A DNA stretch of 64,000 bases from Xanthomonas sp. AM6. GTDB taxonomy: Bacteria; Pseudomonadota; Gammaproteobacteria; Xanthomonadales; Xanthomonadaceae. Below, piece after piece: positions 8,586 to 19,110 of the stretch. The stretch is from contig NZ_CP106869.1 of NCBI RefSeq assembly GCF_025665335.1, positions 3,808,501 through 3,872,500 of the forward strand. Direction: 5' to 3'. A program made the translations under genes and the position numbers. Below the pieces are notes generated by a model. That model was not told the origin of the DNA. It did not search any database and saw nothing but the letters and a program-made list of their open reading frames with translations. Each line of letters begins with the position of its first letter. The stretch's first letter is position 1.

Positions 8586-9236
8586 TCAGGCCTCCAGGCC
8601 GAGCGGGCAGCTGACGCCGGTGCCGCCGAGCCCGCAGTAGCCGCCCGGGTTCTTGGCCAGGTACTGCTGGTGCTCGTCCTCGGCGTAGTAGAACGGCGGG
8701 GCCGGGAACAGGATCTCGGTGGTGATCTCGCCGTAGCCGGCCGCGCGCAGGCGCTGCTGGTAGGCGTCGCGGCTGGCGATCGCCGCGTCGTACTGTTCCT
8801 GCGTGCTGCAGTAGATCGCCGAACGGTACTGGGTGCCGGTGTCGTTGCCCTGGCGCATGCCCTGGGTCGGATCGTGGCTTTCCCAGAAGGTCTGCAGCAG
8901 CTGCTCGAAGCTCAGCGCGTGCGGGTCGTAGACCACCAGCACCGCCTCGGTGTGGCCGGTCTGGCCGGAGCATACTTCGCGGTAGGTGGCGTTGGGCGTT
9001 TCCCCGCCGGCGTAGCCGACCGCGGTGCTGAACACCCCCGGCAGCGACCAGAACTTGCGCTCGGCGCCCCAGAAGCAGCCCAGGCCGAACTGCACCTGCT
9101 GCATGCCGGCGAAGGCGTCGCGCAGCGGGTGGCCATTGACGAAATGGCGGTTGTGCAGCGGCAGCGGCTCGCTGCGGCCGGGCAGGCTCTCGCCCGGGCG
9201 CGGCAGGCGCTGCTTGAAGGCACCGATTCCCAACAT
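8586..9236 (-). CDS. msrA: Peptide methionine sulfoxide reductase A
   Basis: A 216-residue enzyme that reduces methionine-S-sulfoxide in proteins. The catalytic motif GCFWGAE places the nucleophilic Cys at 54, within a domain running [43 protein letters not shown]-terminal cysteines in [16 protein letters not shown] are the expected recycling residues. The ATG at 9236 ([10 protein letters not shown]) gives the length usual for Xanthomonas-type MsrA with its N-terminal extension; the upstream in-frame Met at 9374 lies in intergenic repeat sequence. Confidence 0.95.
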   Translation of the reverse strand: MLGIGAFKQRLPRPGESLPGRSEPLPLHNRHFVNGHPLRDAFAGMQQVQFGLGCFWGAERKFWSLPGVFSTAVGYAGGETPNATYREVCSGQTGHTEAVLVVYDPHALSFEQLLQTFWESHDPTQGMRQGNDTGTQYRSAIYCSTQEQYDAAIASRDAYQQRLRAAGYGEITTEILFPAPPFYYAEDEHQQYLAKNPGGYCGLGGTGVSCPLGLEA

Positions 9237-9308
9237 GGCGCGGACTCCTGGCATCGAAAGGGATGCCTTGTGGATGGCGTTGCCGGGGGCCGGTTTCAAG
9301 GTGGCGGC

Positions 9309-9330
9309 CGGGATTCGGGATTCGGGAATG
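9309..9330. repeat. GGGATTC-type short array
   Basis: Three heptamer-like units (GGGATTC, GGGATTC, GGGAATG) lie upstream of msrA on its 5' side. The 287-bp gap 9237-9523 holds this array, a REP-like palindrome and a second array; no gene is visible in it. Confidence 0.6.
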
Positions 9331-9404
9331 CAGCATGCGGACCAGGCAGGGCTCGGCGTCAGACGATTTGGCAAAAGCGTCGCCTGCCAAGGAGAGCGGG
9401 CTGT

Positions 9405-9470
9405 CTGTGGGAGGGGCTTCAGCCCCGACGCGCTACCGGTAAAGCGTCGGGGCTGAAGCCCCTCCTACAG
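9405..9470. repeat. REP-like palindromic element (GGGGCTTCAGCCCC type)
   Basis: Two 27-bp arms, 9405-9431 and 9444-9470, are inverse complements with one mismatch, separated by a 12-bp centre containing TACCGGTA. Each arm contains the smaller palindrome GGGGCTTCAGCCCC. The core resembles the GGAGCGACTTCAGTCGCGAC elements elsewhere in the window with compensating changes. These look like REP/BIME elements of the kind mobilised by RAYT transposases; no RAYT gene is in the window. Confidence 0.8.
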
Positions 9471-9491
9471 AAGCCAGCCGCAGCGCACCTG

Positions 9492-9520
9492 CCAATCCCA
9501 ATCCCGATCCCAATCCCGGC
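9492..9520. repeat. CCAATC-type short array
   Basis: Four near-identical hexamers (CCAATC/CCGATC) end a few bases before the stop codon of the DUF2007 gene. This is the complement of the GGGATTG-type arrays seen elsewhere. Confidence 0.6.
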
Positions 9521-9523
9521 CCC

Positions 9524-9751
9524 TCACATCTCGCGCGTCACCCGCCCGCCCAGGCCCAGCGCCATCAGCACTTCCTGCGCCTTTTCCAGCAGTTCGTCGG
9601 CCACGCACACCTGCACCACGCCGAACGGCAGTTCGCCGGCGCCGCCGAGCAGCGCCTCGCCGAACACGAACGCGGTGATGCCGGCGTCCTCCAGCGCATG
9701 CTTGGCCAGGTGCGCGTCGATCAGGTGCTGGGCGCGATAGGCGATCTGCAT
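9524..9751 (-). CDS. DUF2007 domain small protein
   Basis: A 75-residue soluble protein with a single DUF2007-like fold: the start MQIAYRAQHLIDAHLAKHAL, a strand GITAFVFGE, then PFGVVQVCVADELLEKAQEV. Members are annotated as putative signal-transducing proteins and resemble PII-like small domains, but no function is established to my knowledge. It lies 9 bp downstream of the glutathione transferase gene on the same strand, so the two are probably co-transcribed. Length is normal for the family. Confidence 0.8.
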   Translation of the reverse strand: MQIAYRAQHLIDAHLAKHALEDAGITAFVFGEALLGGAGELPFGVVQVCVADELLEKAQEVLMALGLGGRVTREM

Positions 9752-9760
9752 GGCCCGCCC

Positions 9761-10402
9761 TCAGCCGCGCGCCGCGACTTCGGCGGCGGCGCCCACGCGC
9801 CATTCGCGCATGGCCGGCAAGGCCTCCAGGGCGGCCAGGTACTCGGCGGCCTGCGCCGGCACCTCCACGCCGTAGCCGGCGAAGCGCACCGCCACCGGCG
9901 CGAACATCGCGTCGACGATGCCGAACTCGCCGCACAGGAACGGGCCGCCGGCGCCATGCGCGCTGCTCAGCGTGTCCCACAGCTGCACGATGCGCTCGAT
10001 GTCCTCCTGCGCCTCGGCGTCCCAGCGGCAGCCGTCGGGCCGGCGGCAGGCCTGCATCGGCAACTGCCGGCGCAGCGCCAGGAAGCCGGAGTGCATCTCG
10101 CACGCCGCCGCGCGCGCCTGCGCCCGCACCGGCAGCGCCGCCGGCCAGCCGCGGCCGTCCAGCCAGCGCTCGTTGGCGTACTCGCAGATCGCCAGCGAAT
10201 CCCAGATCTGCAGCGCGCCGTCCCACAGCGCCGGCACCCGCCCGGTGGGCGAATAGTCGCCGATGCGTTCGGCGAACTCGGGCGTATCCAGCGGCAGCGG
10301 CACTTCCTCGAACGGCACCGCGAAGTGCCGCAGCAGCAGCCACGGGCGCAGCGACCAGGAGGACAGGTTCTTGTCGCCGATGACCAGACGGGGAAGCGGC
10401 AT
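9761..10402 (-). CDS. Glutathione S-transferase family protein
   Basis: A 213-residue cytosolic GST. The N-terminal thioredoxin-like domain has [20 protein letters not shown] with the catalytic-type Ser/Trp-Ser start, and [19 protein letters not shown], which carries the cis-Pro and the glutathione-binding residues IWDSLAI. The C-terminal helical domain follows from about 85, with [18 protein letters not shown]. This resembles the zeta/beta-like bacterial GSTs (YfcF/maleylacetoacetate-isomerase-like), but the substrate cannot be assigned. It is divergent from glnS and followed by the small DUF2007 gene. Confidence 0.88.
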   Translation of the reverse strand: MPLPRLVIGDKNLSSWSLRPWLLLRHFAVPFEEVPLPLDTPEFAERIGDYSPTGRVPALWDGALQIWDSLAICEYANERWLDGRGWPAALPVRAQARAAACEMHSGFLALRRQLPMQACRRPDGCRWDAEAQEDIERIVQLWDTLSSAHGAGGPFLCGEFGIVDAMFAPVAVRFAGYGVEVPAQAAEYLAALEALPAMREWRVGAAAEVAARG

Positions 10403-10502
10403 GACGAAAATCTCGGGCGTGGACGAACCGGCAGCGTACGCGGCGGGGCGGCGGCCGGCCAGCTCGGCTAAACTTGCGCTTTACTTATCTGCTGAAGCGC
10501 GC

Positions 10503-12253
<1,751 letters not shown>

Positions 12254-12257
<4 letters not shown>

Positions 12258-12931
12258 GCGCCACCGCACCGCAGGCGGCGGCACCGTTCCCGGTGCTGCG
12301 CCATCCGCTCGTGCGCCTGGTCCTGATCGCCTCGGTCCTGGCCCTGGCGCATTACCGCTGGCTGCCGTTTCCATGGCGGATGCCCGCCGTGGGCCTGCTC
12401 GGCCTGGGCCTGGTCTGGCTGGAGACGCGCTCGCTGCAGGCGTGCGGCCTGCAGCGGCGCGCGCCGCGGGCATGGCTGGGATGGACGCTGCTGCTGTTCG
12501 CGCTGGTCGTGGGCGTGGTCGATCCGTGGCTGGAACCGCTGATCGACCGGCTCACCGGCACCGCCGCCGACTACAGCGGCTATGGCGCGCTGCACGGCAA
12601 CCTGCCGGCGGCGGCGAAGCTGGTCGCGCTGGCCTGGCTCAGCGCGGCGATCGGCGAGGAACTGGTGTTCCGCGGTTTCCTGATGCACCAGCTGAGCGCG
12701 CTGCTGCATGGTTTCCGCGGCGCGCGCACGGTCGCCGCCCTGCTCGGCGGCATCGCGTTCGGATGGATGCACGCCAGCCAGGGCCTGTCCGGCATGGTGC
12801 TGACCGGCGTGGTCGGCAGCCTGTTCGGCTACGCCTACCTGCGTTCGGGCCGGCATCTGGGGGCGATGGTGCTGGCGCACGGCCTGATCGACAGCTGGGG
12901 CGTGGCCACCCTCTACCTGGGCTGGCATTGA
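12254..12931 (+). CDS. CPBP family intramembrane metalloprotease
   Basis: A 225-residue integral membrane protein with about 6-7 hydrophobic segments. The CPBP/Abi (Rce1-like) signature is present: GEELVFRGF (motif EExxxR) in one membrane helix, GWMHASQGL (FxxxH-type) in the next and a late [13 protein letters not shown]. These residues form the metal site of the family. The GTG start overlaps the glnS stop as GTGA, and there is no closer alternative. CPBP proteins act in prenyl-protein-like processing, bacteriocin self-immunity or unknown proteolysis; nothing nearby indicates a bacteriocin. Confidence 0.88.
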
Positions 12932-13062
12932 GCGCCGGGCGGGCAAACGCGGAGACGCCGACGGCCCGGTCGCACAACGCCTCGCGGCATCGCGGCGCCG
13001 GGCGGCCAGCCGGCGCGGAGCGGTGCGTGCCGCGCTGAAGACCAATCGGAACGGGACACGGC

Positions 13063-14031
13063 ATGCGCGAGCGTTTGTGGGCGGGAGTGGGCAGCGGCAT
13101 CGCCGCCGGCGCGCTGTGGGGACTGGTGTTCCTGGCGCCGCAGGTGCTGGCCGGATTCTCGCCGCTGCAGCTGTCGGCATCGCGTTACCTGGCCTACGGC
13201 GCGGTGGCCGCGCTGGTGCTCGCTCCGCGCTGGCGCGCCGCCACCGGCACGCTCGGCGCCGCGGAATGGTGGGCGCTGCTGCGGCTGAGCCTGCTCGGCA
13301 ACATCGTCTACTACGTGCTGCTGGGCTGCGCCGTGCAGTGGGCCGGCGGCCCTGCCACCGCACTGATCATCGGCCTGCTGCCGGTGACGGTCACCGTGTT
13401 CGGCGCGCGCGCGGCCGGCGCGATGCGGCTGCGCCGGCTGGCCGCGCCGTGCGCGCTGTGCGTGGCCGGCGTGGCGCTGGTGGCGGCGCAGACGCTGGGC
13501 AGCGCGCCGCATGCGCACGGCGGCGTGGGCACGCGCGCGGCCGGGCTGGCCTGCGCGAGCGGGGCGCTGGCGTGCTGGACGGCCTACTCGCTCAGGAATG
13601 CGCGCTGGCTTTCGCAGCGGCCCGACATCTCCGGCAGCGACTGGTCGCTGCTGACCGGCGTGGTCACCGGCACGCTGGCGCTGGCCCTGGCGATTCCCGC
13701 GTTCGCGTTCGACGCCACCGCGCACGCGGCCGCGGACTGGGCGCGCTTCTGGGGCATGGCGATGCTGCTGGCGGTGTTCGCCTCGGTGATCGGCAGCGCC
13801 TGCTGGAACCGCGCCAGCCGGCTGCTGCCGCCGACCCTGGTCGGGCAGATGCTGGTGTTCGAAACCGTGTTCGCGCTGCTCTACGGCTTCGTGTGGGAAA
13901 CGCGCTGGCCCACACTGCTGGAAGCCGCGGCGATCGCCTGCCTGCTCGGCGGTGTGCTGTGGTGCACCTGGCTGCATGCACCGCCGGGCGCCGATCGCCG
14001 GCGCGGTCCTGGATTAAGACACGGCGCCTAG
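13063..14031 (+). CDS. DMT superfamily (EamA-type) transporter
   Basis: A 322-residue inner-membrane protein with about ten hydrophobic helices arranged as two EamA-like repeats (about 8-145 and 165-305). SGIAAGALWGLVFLAPQ and the TALIIGLLPVTVTVFGA helix typify the first repeat, and LVGQMLVFETVFALLYGF the second. Members export amino acids, nucleobases or other metabolites, or are uncharacterised. No neighbour fixes the substrate. An ATG at 13063 with upstream GGGAC is used. About 130 bp before it hold no recognisable gene. Confidence 0.86.
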   Translation: MRERLWAGVGSGIAAGALWGLVFLAPQVLAGFSPLQLSASRYLAYGAVAALVLAPRWRAATGTLGAAEWWALLRLSLLGNIVYYVLLGCAVQWAGGPATALIIGLLPVTVTVFGARAAGAMRLRRLAAPCALCVAGVALVAAQTLGSAPHAHGGVGTRAAGLACASGALACWTAYSLRNARWLSQRPDISGSDWSLLTGVVTGTLALALAIPAFAFDATAHAAADWARFWGMAMLLAVFASVIGSACWNRASRLLPPTLVGQMLVFETVFALLYGFVWETRWPTLLEAAAIACLLGGVLWCTWLHAPPGADRRRGPGLRHGA

Positions 14032-14068
14032 ACTGGCACCGTCGTCCACCAGGATCGGGAAACCGCCG

Positions 14069-14408
14069 ATGTCCGCTGTCTTCCGCACCTGCTGCGCCGG
14101 CCTCGCGCTGGCGGCGCTGCTTGCCGGCTGTGCCAGGGCGTAACCTCCGCCGCGGCGCAGGCAAGTGCGACGCCGTGCCCGACCAGGCCTACGACCTGCC
14201 CCTTGCGCGCTTCGACGAAACCGCGCAACGGCTGGCCCACGCCACCGGCTGCGGCATCGTCTACGACGATCCGTCGCTGTCGTCGATGCGGGTCGACGCG
14301 GTGCGAGGCCGGATCGGCATCCGCCAGGCGAACCGCCGAGCCCGCGGCGATACCGCGATCCGGATCGCGCAGGAGATCGCCGACACCATCGGCGTCGGCC
14401 CCCGCTGA
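14069..14408 (+). pseudogene. Frameshifted lipoprotein with STN-like domain
   Basis: The ATG at 14069 begins a lipoprotein signal peptide (MSAVFRTCCAGLALAALLAG, then Cys) that runs into TAA at 14141 after 24 residues. A different frame then encodes CDAVPDQAYDLPLARFDETA and HATGCGIVYDDPSLSSMRVD, ending at 14408. That second part resembles the STN (secretin/TonB short N-terminal) domain seen in FecA-type receptors and small sensor proteins. Signal peptide and domain are therefore out of frame by one base. This looks like a broken gene, an in vitro sequencing error, or programmed frameshifting (least likely, with no slippery heptamer evident). Confidence 0.6.
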
Positions 14409-14465
14409 ACCGGGCCCGCGGCCATGCGCGCTACCATGGCGGCGTCTCTCGCACGGAAGGCCGCC

Positions 14466-14846
14466 ATGTCCCGTCGTCTCGCGCCGTTGCTGTACTGCCT
14501 GTGCCTGTTCGCCTGCACCCTGCTGTTCAGCGCCTGCGCGCGCAGCGAAGGCGCCAGGCCCGCCGCCTCCGGCCTGCCGGTGAAGGTCGACGCCAGTTGC
14601 CGCAGCGACGCCGACTGCGCGGTGAAGAACGTCGGCAACTGCTGCGGCGCGATGCCGGCGTGCGTCAACCGCGACAGCCCCACCGACCCGCAGGGCGTGA
14701 TGGCGCAATGCCAGGCCAGCGGCCGCATGAGCGTGTGCGGCTCGCCCGCGATCGCCGGCTGCCAGTGCGTGGCCGGGCGATGCAGCGCCCAGGGCGCGCA
14801 AGCCGATACACTGCGCGCCCCGCAGCCTGCCGAACCCGTCCGCTGA
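14466..14846 (+). CDS. Small cysteine-rich lipoprotein
   Basis: A 126-residue predicted lipoprotein with signal peptide and lipobox LLFSAC (Cys about 21). The mature part has about nine cysteines in pairs, e.g. DASCRSDADCAVKN, GNCCGAMPACVN and GCQCVAGRCS, which implies a disulfide-knotted periplasmic domain. I recognise a general eight-cysteine-like pattern but no functional family. The ATG at 14466 follows CGGAAGG; the in-frame ATG at 14424 would disrupt the signal peptide. Its stop overlaps the next gene as TGATG, so the two are translated together despite having no obvious functional link. Confidence 0.75.
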   Translation: MSRRLAPLLYCLCLFACTLLFSACARSEGARPAASGLPVKVDASCRSDADCAVKNVGNCCGAMPACVNRDSPTDPQGVMAQCQASGRMSVCGSPAIAGCQCVAGRCSAQGAQADTLRAPQPAEPVR

Positions 14847-15406
14847 TGCTCTACGCGCAAGTCCACCTCACCCTGCCCGCCTGGATCCACGACGCGGTCG
14901 ATCCGCAGGCCGTCTATCCCGGCGATGCCGACAAGGTCGCGCTGGCGGTGGAACTGTCGCGATTGAACGTGGACGCCGGCAGCGGCGGGCCGTTCGGCGC
15001 GGCGGTGTTCGGCCCGGACCACCGCATCGTCTCGGTCGGGGTGAACCGGGTGGTGCCGCAGAACACCTCGCTGGCGCACGCCGAGAACATGGCCTACATG
15101 CTCGCCCAGCAGCGCCTGCAGACCCCGCGCCTGAACGCGGCGCTGTCGCCGGTGACCCTGGCGACCTCGGCGCAGCCGTGCTGCCAGTGCTACGGCGCGA
15201 CCATCTGGGCCGGCATCGACCGCCTGCTGATCGGCGCCAGCGCCGAGGATGTGATGGCGTTGACCCCGTTCGACGAAGGCCCGCTGCCGGCGGACTGGAT
15301 CGGCGAACTCGAGCGCCGCGGCATCGAGGTGGTGCGCGGCCTGCATCGCGACGCCGCCTGCGCGGTGCTGCGCCGCTACGGCGAGCTCGACAGCCCCCGC
15401 TACTGA
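14846..15406 (+). CDS. Nucleoside/nucleobase deaminase (cytidine deaminase-like fold)
   Basis: A 186-residue zinc deaminase. The zinc site is HAE in LAHAENMAYM and PCCQC in SAQPCCQCYGATIWAG, the HAE/PCxxC pattern of the deoxycytidylate/guanine/tRNA-adenosine deaminase clan; GGPFGAAVF is the preceding strand. It is too divergent at the C terminus to be TadA. A guanine- or cytosine-type free-base deaminase is my best guess. The ATG overlaps the stop of the upstream lipoprotein gene (TGATG). The start is well fixed because the fold begins within 45 residues. Confidence 0.8.
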   Translation: MLYAQVHLTLPAWIHDAVDPQAVYPGDADKVALAVELSRLNVDAGSGGPFGAAVFGPDHRIVSVGVNRVVPQNTSLAHAENMAYMLAQQRLQTPRLNAALSPVTLATSAQPCCQCYGATIWAGIDRLLIGASAEDVMALTPFDEGPLPADWIGELERRGIEVVRGLHRDAACAVLRRYGELDSPRY

Positions 15407-15430
15407 CGCCGCCCGGCGAAGGCTTTCTGC

Positions 15431-16480
15431 ATGTCCTCCCTGAACGGCCTGCTGTGCTACTGCCGGCAAGGCTTCGAGCCCGAACTGGCGGCCGAACTCA
15501 ACGACCGCGCCGCGCGCGCCGAGCTGCCGGCCTATGCGCGCACCGAGCGCAACAGCGGCTACGCATTGCTGGTCTGCGAGACCGCCTTGCCGCCGCGTGC
15601 GCTGCCGTGGCGCGGGCTGATCTTCGCGCGGCAGAAACTGCGCCTGCTGGCCGAGCTGCGCGAACTGGATCCCGCCGACCGCATCGGCCCGATGCTGCAG
15701 GCGCTGGCCGGGCACGGCCGTTTCGGCGACCTGTGGGTCGAGCATCCGGACTCGGACGAAGGCAAGCAGCTGTCCGGCCTGGCGCGCAGCTTCGGCAATG
15801 CGCTGCGCCCGGCGCTGCGCAAGGCCGGCCTGCTCAGCGACAAACCGCAGCCGGCGCTGCCGCGCCTGCACGTGTGCTTCCTCGCCGGCACCCACGCGCT
15901 GCTGGCCATCGCCGACAGCGACGACAGCGCGCCGTGGCCGCTGGGCATCCCGCGCCTGAAACTGCTGTCGGACGCGCCCTCGCGCTCGGCGCTGAAGCTG
16001 GAGGAAGCGCTGCTGGCGCTGCTGGCGCCGGACGAGCGCGAGGCGCTGCTCAAGCCCGGCATGCGCGCCGCCGACCTGGGCGCCGCGCCCGGCGGCTGGA
16101 CCTGGGTACTGACCCGCCAGCACCTGCACGTGACCAGCGTCGACAACGGCCCGCTGCGCCAGCACGTGCTCGACAGCGGCCTGGTCGATCACCTGCGCGC
16201 CGACGGCTTCCACTGGAAGCCGCCGCAACCGCTGGACTGGATGGTCTGCGACATGGTCGAGCAGCCGCGCCGCGTCGCCGAGCGCATGGGCACCTGGTTG
16301 CGCGAGGGCTGGTGCCGGCACGCCATCTTCAACCTCAAGCTGCCGATGAAGAAGCGCTGGGACGAGACCCAGCTGTGCCTGGACCTGTTCGCCGAGCGCG
16401 CCGGGCGCCCGCTGCAGATCCGCGCCAAGCAGCTGTACCACGACCGCGAAGAGATCACCGTGCTGGCGATGCCGGCCTGA
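15431..16480 (+). CDS. rlmM: 23S rRNA 2'-O-ribose C2498 methyltransferase
   Basis: A 349-residue enzyme. An N-terminal THUMP-like RNA-binding region (about 1-170, starting LLCYCRQGFEPELAAEL) precedes a Rossmann methyltransferase with the SAM motif AADLGAAPGGWTWVL. The catalytic tetrad (K-D-K-E) candidates include D in LDWMVCDMVE and K in IFNLKLPMKKRWDE. Length and domain order match RlmM, which methylates C2498 in the peptidyl-transferase centre. It follows the deaminase by 24 bp and may share its transcript. Confidence 0.94.
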   Translation: MSSLNGLLCYCRQGFEPELAAELNDRAARAELPAYARTERNSGYALLVCETALPPRALPWRGLIFARQKLRLLAELRELDPADRIGPMLQALAGHGRFGDLWVEHPDSDEGKQLSGLARSFGNALRPALRKAGLLSDKPQPALPRLHVCFLAGTHALLAIADSDDSAPWPLGIPRLKLLSDAPSRSALKLEEALLALLAPDEREALLKPGMRAADLGAAPGGWTWVLTRQHLHVTSVDNGPLRQHVLDSGLVDHLRADGFHWKPPQPLDWMVCDMVEQPRRVAERMGTWLREGWCRHAIFNLKLPMKKRWDETQLCLDLFAERAGRPLQIRAKQLYHDREEITVLAMPA

Positions 16481-16574
16481 GGCGCTGCGCCGGTCGTCGC
16501 GATCACGCGTCGATGCGAAGCACACACTGAGGCTTCTAGCGCATTCGGCTCGGACGCTTACAGCTGGCGCGGTG

Positions 16575-16644
16575 TTGTGGGAGCGACTTCAGTCGCGACG
16601 GGCATTACCAGTAAAGCCCGTCGCGACTGAAGTCGCTCCCACAA
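16575..16644. repeat. REP-like palindromic element (GAGCGACTTCAGTCGC type)
   Basis: A perfect long inverted repeat: TTGTGGGAGCGACTTCAGTC at the left end is mirrored at the right end (16616-16644), with a short centre containing ATTACCAGTAAA. Each arm also holds the inner palindrome GCGACTTCAGTCGC. It sits between the convergent rlmM and Gfo/Idh/MocA genes and could act as a shared 3' structure. The rest of the gap 16481-16695 is featureless. Confidence 0.85.
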
Positions 16645-16695
16645 AAGAAACTCGCGCTGGCCTTGGCCATCCGCGGGCACGGATCCACCGCGCCG

Positions 16696-17811
16696 CTACA
16701 GCACGATGCGCTTGCCGCCCTCGCGCGCCGAGCGGTGGATCGCATCGATCACGCGCATGTCGCGCAGGCCTTCCTCGCCCGGCGCGCGCAGCGGCGTGCC
16801 ATTGAGGATCGCCAGCGCGTCCTCGTCCATCTGCAGCGCCTGCTGGTGGCGCACCGTCGCCTCGAACACGCGCCCGTCGCTGGCGCGGCCGCGGATGCCG
16901 TCGTAGCTCTGGAACGGCGCCAGTTCGTACCAGCCGCGCTCGCACTCGGCGCGCAGCCGGTTCATGGTGCGGCCGAAGCTGGTGGCGCAGTCGGCCACCA
17001 CCTCGTGCGGGAATTCCAGCTTGAACTGCATGTGCTCGTCGACCTCGTCGAACAGCGCCGGGCGGTCGGTGCTGCGCGTGGCGCTGACCGCCAGCGGCTC
17101 GGCGCCCACCGTGTAGCGCGCCGCGTTGAGCGGATACACGCCCATGTCGTACATCGCGCCGCCGCCGAACTGCGCGCGCAGCCGCCACGGCCGCTGCGCC
17201 GGATCGGTGTCGCCGTAGCCGTTGTAGCCGGCCTCGGCGCGCACCGTGCGCATCGCGCCGAACGGGCGCTCGCCGGCCAGGGCGATGATCCGCCGCGTGT
17301 TCGGCTCGTGCTGCATGCGGTAGCCGATGCTCAGCCGCACCTTGTTGCGCGCGCAGGCGGCGATCATCGATTGCGCCTCGTCGGCGTGCATCGCCATCGG
17401 CTTCTCGCACCACACGTGCTTGCCGGCGGCGGCCGCGCGCAGGGTCAGCGGCGCGTGCAGATGGGTCGGCGTGACCACGTAGACCACGTCGATGTCCGGG
17501 TTGTCGGCGATGCGCTCCAGGTCGTCGTAGCTGTAGACGTTGCGATCGGGAATGCGATGCCGCGCCTGCCACTGCGGAATCTTGTGCGGCGAGCCGGTGA
17601 CAATGCCGGCCAGCCGGCAATGCTTGGTCAGCGCCAGGCCGGGCGCCAGGCGGTTGCTGGCGTAGTCGCCCAGGCCAACCAGCGCCACCCCCAGCGGCTT
17701 GGTGCGCTTGCCGCGCGTGGTCGCCCACAGCGGCGATCCCAACAGGCCTGCGCCCACCCCGGACAGCCCGGCGAGCAGGACACGGCGACGACTCGGCGAG
17801 GACAGCGACAT
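16696..17811 (-). CDS. Exported Gfo/Idh/MocA family oxidoreductase
   Basis: A 371-residue NAD(P)-dependent oxidoreductase. A twin-arginine signal (SRRRVLLAGLSG) at the N terminus predicts Tat export with bound cofactor, as in glucose-fructose oxidoreductase. The Rossmann motif GVALVGLGDYASNRLAPGL follows, then VVYVVTPTHLHAP and CEKPMAMHADEA, the EKP motif whose Lys is catalytic. The substrate is a sugar or sugar-like compound, unspecified. It is divergent from an exported SMP-30 lactonase-type gene; an oxidoreductase and a lactonase in the same compartment could perform successive steps of sugar oxidation (inference). Confidence 0.9.
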   Translation of the reverse strand: MSLSSPSRRRVLLAGLSGVGAGLLGSPLWATTRGKRTKPLGVALVGLGDYASNRLAPGLALTKHCRLAGIVTGSPHKIPQWQARHRIPDRNVYSYDDLERIADNPDIDVVYVVTPTHLHAPLTLRAAAAGKHVWCEKPMAMHADEAQSMIAACARNKVRLSIGYRMQHEPNTRRIIALAGERPFGAMRTVRAEAGYNGYGDTDPAQRPWRLRAQFGGGAMYDMGVYPLNAARYTVGAEPLAVSATRSTDRPALFDEVDEHMQFKLEFPHEVVADCATSFGRTMNRLRAECERGWYELAPFQSYDGIRGRASDGRVFEATVRHQQALQMDEDALAILNGTPLRAPGEEGLRDMRVIDAIHRSAREGGKRIVL

Positions 17812-17945
17812 GCGGATCTCCCTGATGGCCGGACACGAAGTGCCGAAACCTTAACGCATCCCCCGCCCGGCGATGTGAGCGCTATCCCGGTGCCGCCGGT
17901 GCGTCTGGCACACTCCCCGGCCCCTGCTTCGCACCGGATCGCGCC

Positions 17946-18869
17946 ATGCCCGCTCGCCTGCCGTTCCTCGCCGCCAGCGGTGCCGCGTTGCTGCTGGCCT
18001 GCACTGCGGCCGCAGCGGCACCGGCCGCGGACACCGCGTTGTTCCGCGCCCGCGACCTGATCGGCGACGGCGTGTTCACCCACGGCATCGAGGGCCCGGC
18101 CAGCGGTCCGGACGGCGCGCTGTACGTGGTCAACTTCGGCCACGACGGCAGCATCGGCCGGGTCGGCTTCGCTGCCGACGGCCACGCGACGGCGGCGCTG
18201 TTCGTGGACCTGCCCGCCGGCAGCATCGGCAACGGCATCCGCTTCGACCGCGCCGGGCGCATGTACGTGGCCGACTACGCCCGGCACCGGATCCTGCGCA
18301 TCGCGCCGGACAGCAAGCGCATCGAGGTCTATGCCACGCTGCCCGGCGCGTTCCAGCCCAACGACATCGCCATCGCCGCGGACGGCACCCTGTACGCCAG
18401 TGACCCGGACTGGAAGGGCAGCGGCGGCCAGCTGTGGCGCATCGGCCGCGACCGCAGCGCGCACCTGGTCGAGACCGGCATGGGCACCACCAACGGCATC
18501 GAGGTCAGCCCCGACGGCACGCGCCTGTACGTCAACGAGAGCGTGCAGCGTAAGCTCTGGGTCTACGACCGCGCCGGCGACGGCACGCTGTCCAACAAGC
18601 GCCTGCTGCGGGCGTTCCCCGATTTCGGCCTGGACGGCATGCGCTGCGACGCGGCCGGCAACCTGTACCTGGCCCGCTACGACGCCGGCAAGGTGCTGGT
18701 GCTCGCTCCGGACGGCACGCTCCTGCACGAGATCGCGACCAAGGGCCGCAAGCCCACCAACGTGGCCTTCGGCGGCAAGGATGGGCGCGACGTCTACGTG
18801 ACCCTGCAGGACCGCGGCGCGATCGAGACCTTCCGCAGCGATCTGCCCGGACGCGAACACGGGCGTTAG
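17946..18869 (+). CDS. Exported SMP-30/gluconolactonase-like beta-propeller protein
   Basis: A 307-residue protein. It has a Sec signal peptide ending in AAAAAPAADT, then a six-bladed propeller with repeated DGxLY-type strands: SGPDGALYVVNFG, DRAGRMYVADYARHRI, AADGTLYASDPDWKGSGG, SPDGTRLYVNES, DAAGNLYLARYDAGKVLVL. The Asn/Asp residues (NGI, NGIEVSPDG) fit the metal site of SMP-30 lactonases. It is divergent from the Tat-exported Gfo/Idh/MocA oxidoreductase, with 134 bp between start codons that could hold both promoters. The exact lactone substrate is unknown. Confidence 0.85.
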   Translation: MPARLPFLAASGAALLLACTAAAAAPAADTALFRARDLIGDGVFTHGIEGPASGPDGALYVVNFGHDGSIGRVGFAADGHATAALFVDLPAGSIGNGIRFDRAGRMYVADYARHRILRIAPDSKRIEVYATLPGAFQPNDIAIAADGTLYASDPDWKGSGGQLWRIGRDRSAHLVETGMGTTNGIEVSPDGTRLYVNESVQRKLWVYDRAGDGTLSNKRLLRAFPDFGLDGMRCDAAGNLYLARYDAGKVLVLAPDGTLLHEIATKGRKPTNVAFGGKDGRDVYVTLQDRGAIETFRSDLPGREHGR

Positions 18870-18928
18870 TTCGGGCGGCAGCGCATCGGAGCGCCGCTGC
18901 CGATTCCGCGCCAGGCGATCCTTCGGAG

Positions 18929-18960
18929 CGGGGATGCGGGATGGGAGATCGGGAATTGGG
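18929..18960. repeat. GGGAATT/GGGATGC short array
   Basis: Degenerate GGGATG/GGGAGATC/GGGAATT units occupy part of the 241-bp gap after the SMP-30-like gene. Nothing else is recognisable there apart from a possible AGGGCGC ribosome-binding region before the next ATG. Confidence 0.5.
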
Positions 18961-19110
18961 CGGAGCGGGGCGATCCGGGAAGCCAGACGGCGCACCGGAC
19001 ACGGCAAACCCGAAGGCCCTAGAATGCCGCTGGGATGCGCATCGCATCGCCGTCTCAGTCCGCGCAATCGGCGTCGGGCATCCTGCCTGCACTGACTGGA
19101 GGGCGCGCAC

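Noticed and set aside
14261-16525. 754-residue minus-strand frame opposite the lipoprotein, deaminase and rlmM genes
   Set aside because: Shadow of three recognisable plus-strand genes; no domain or start context.
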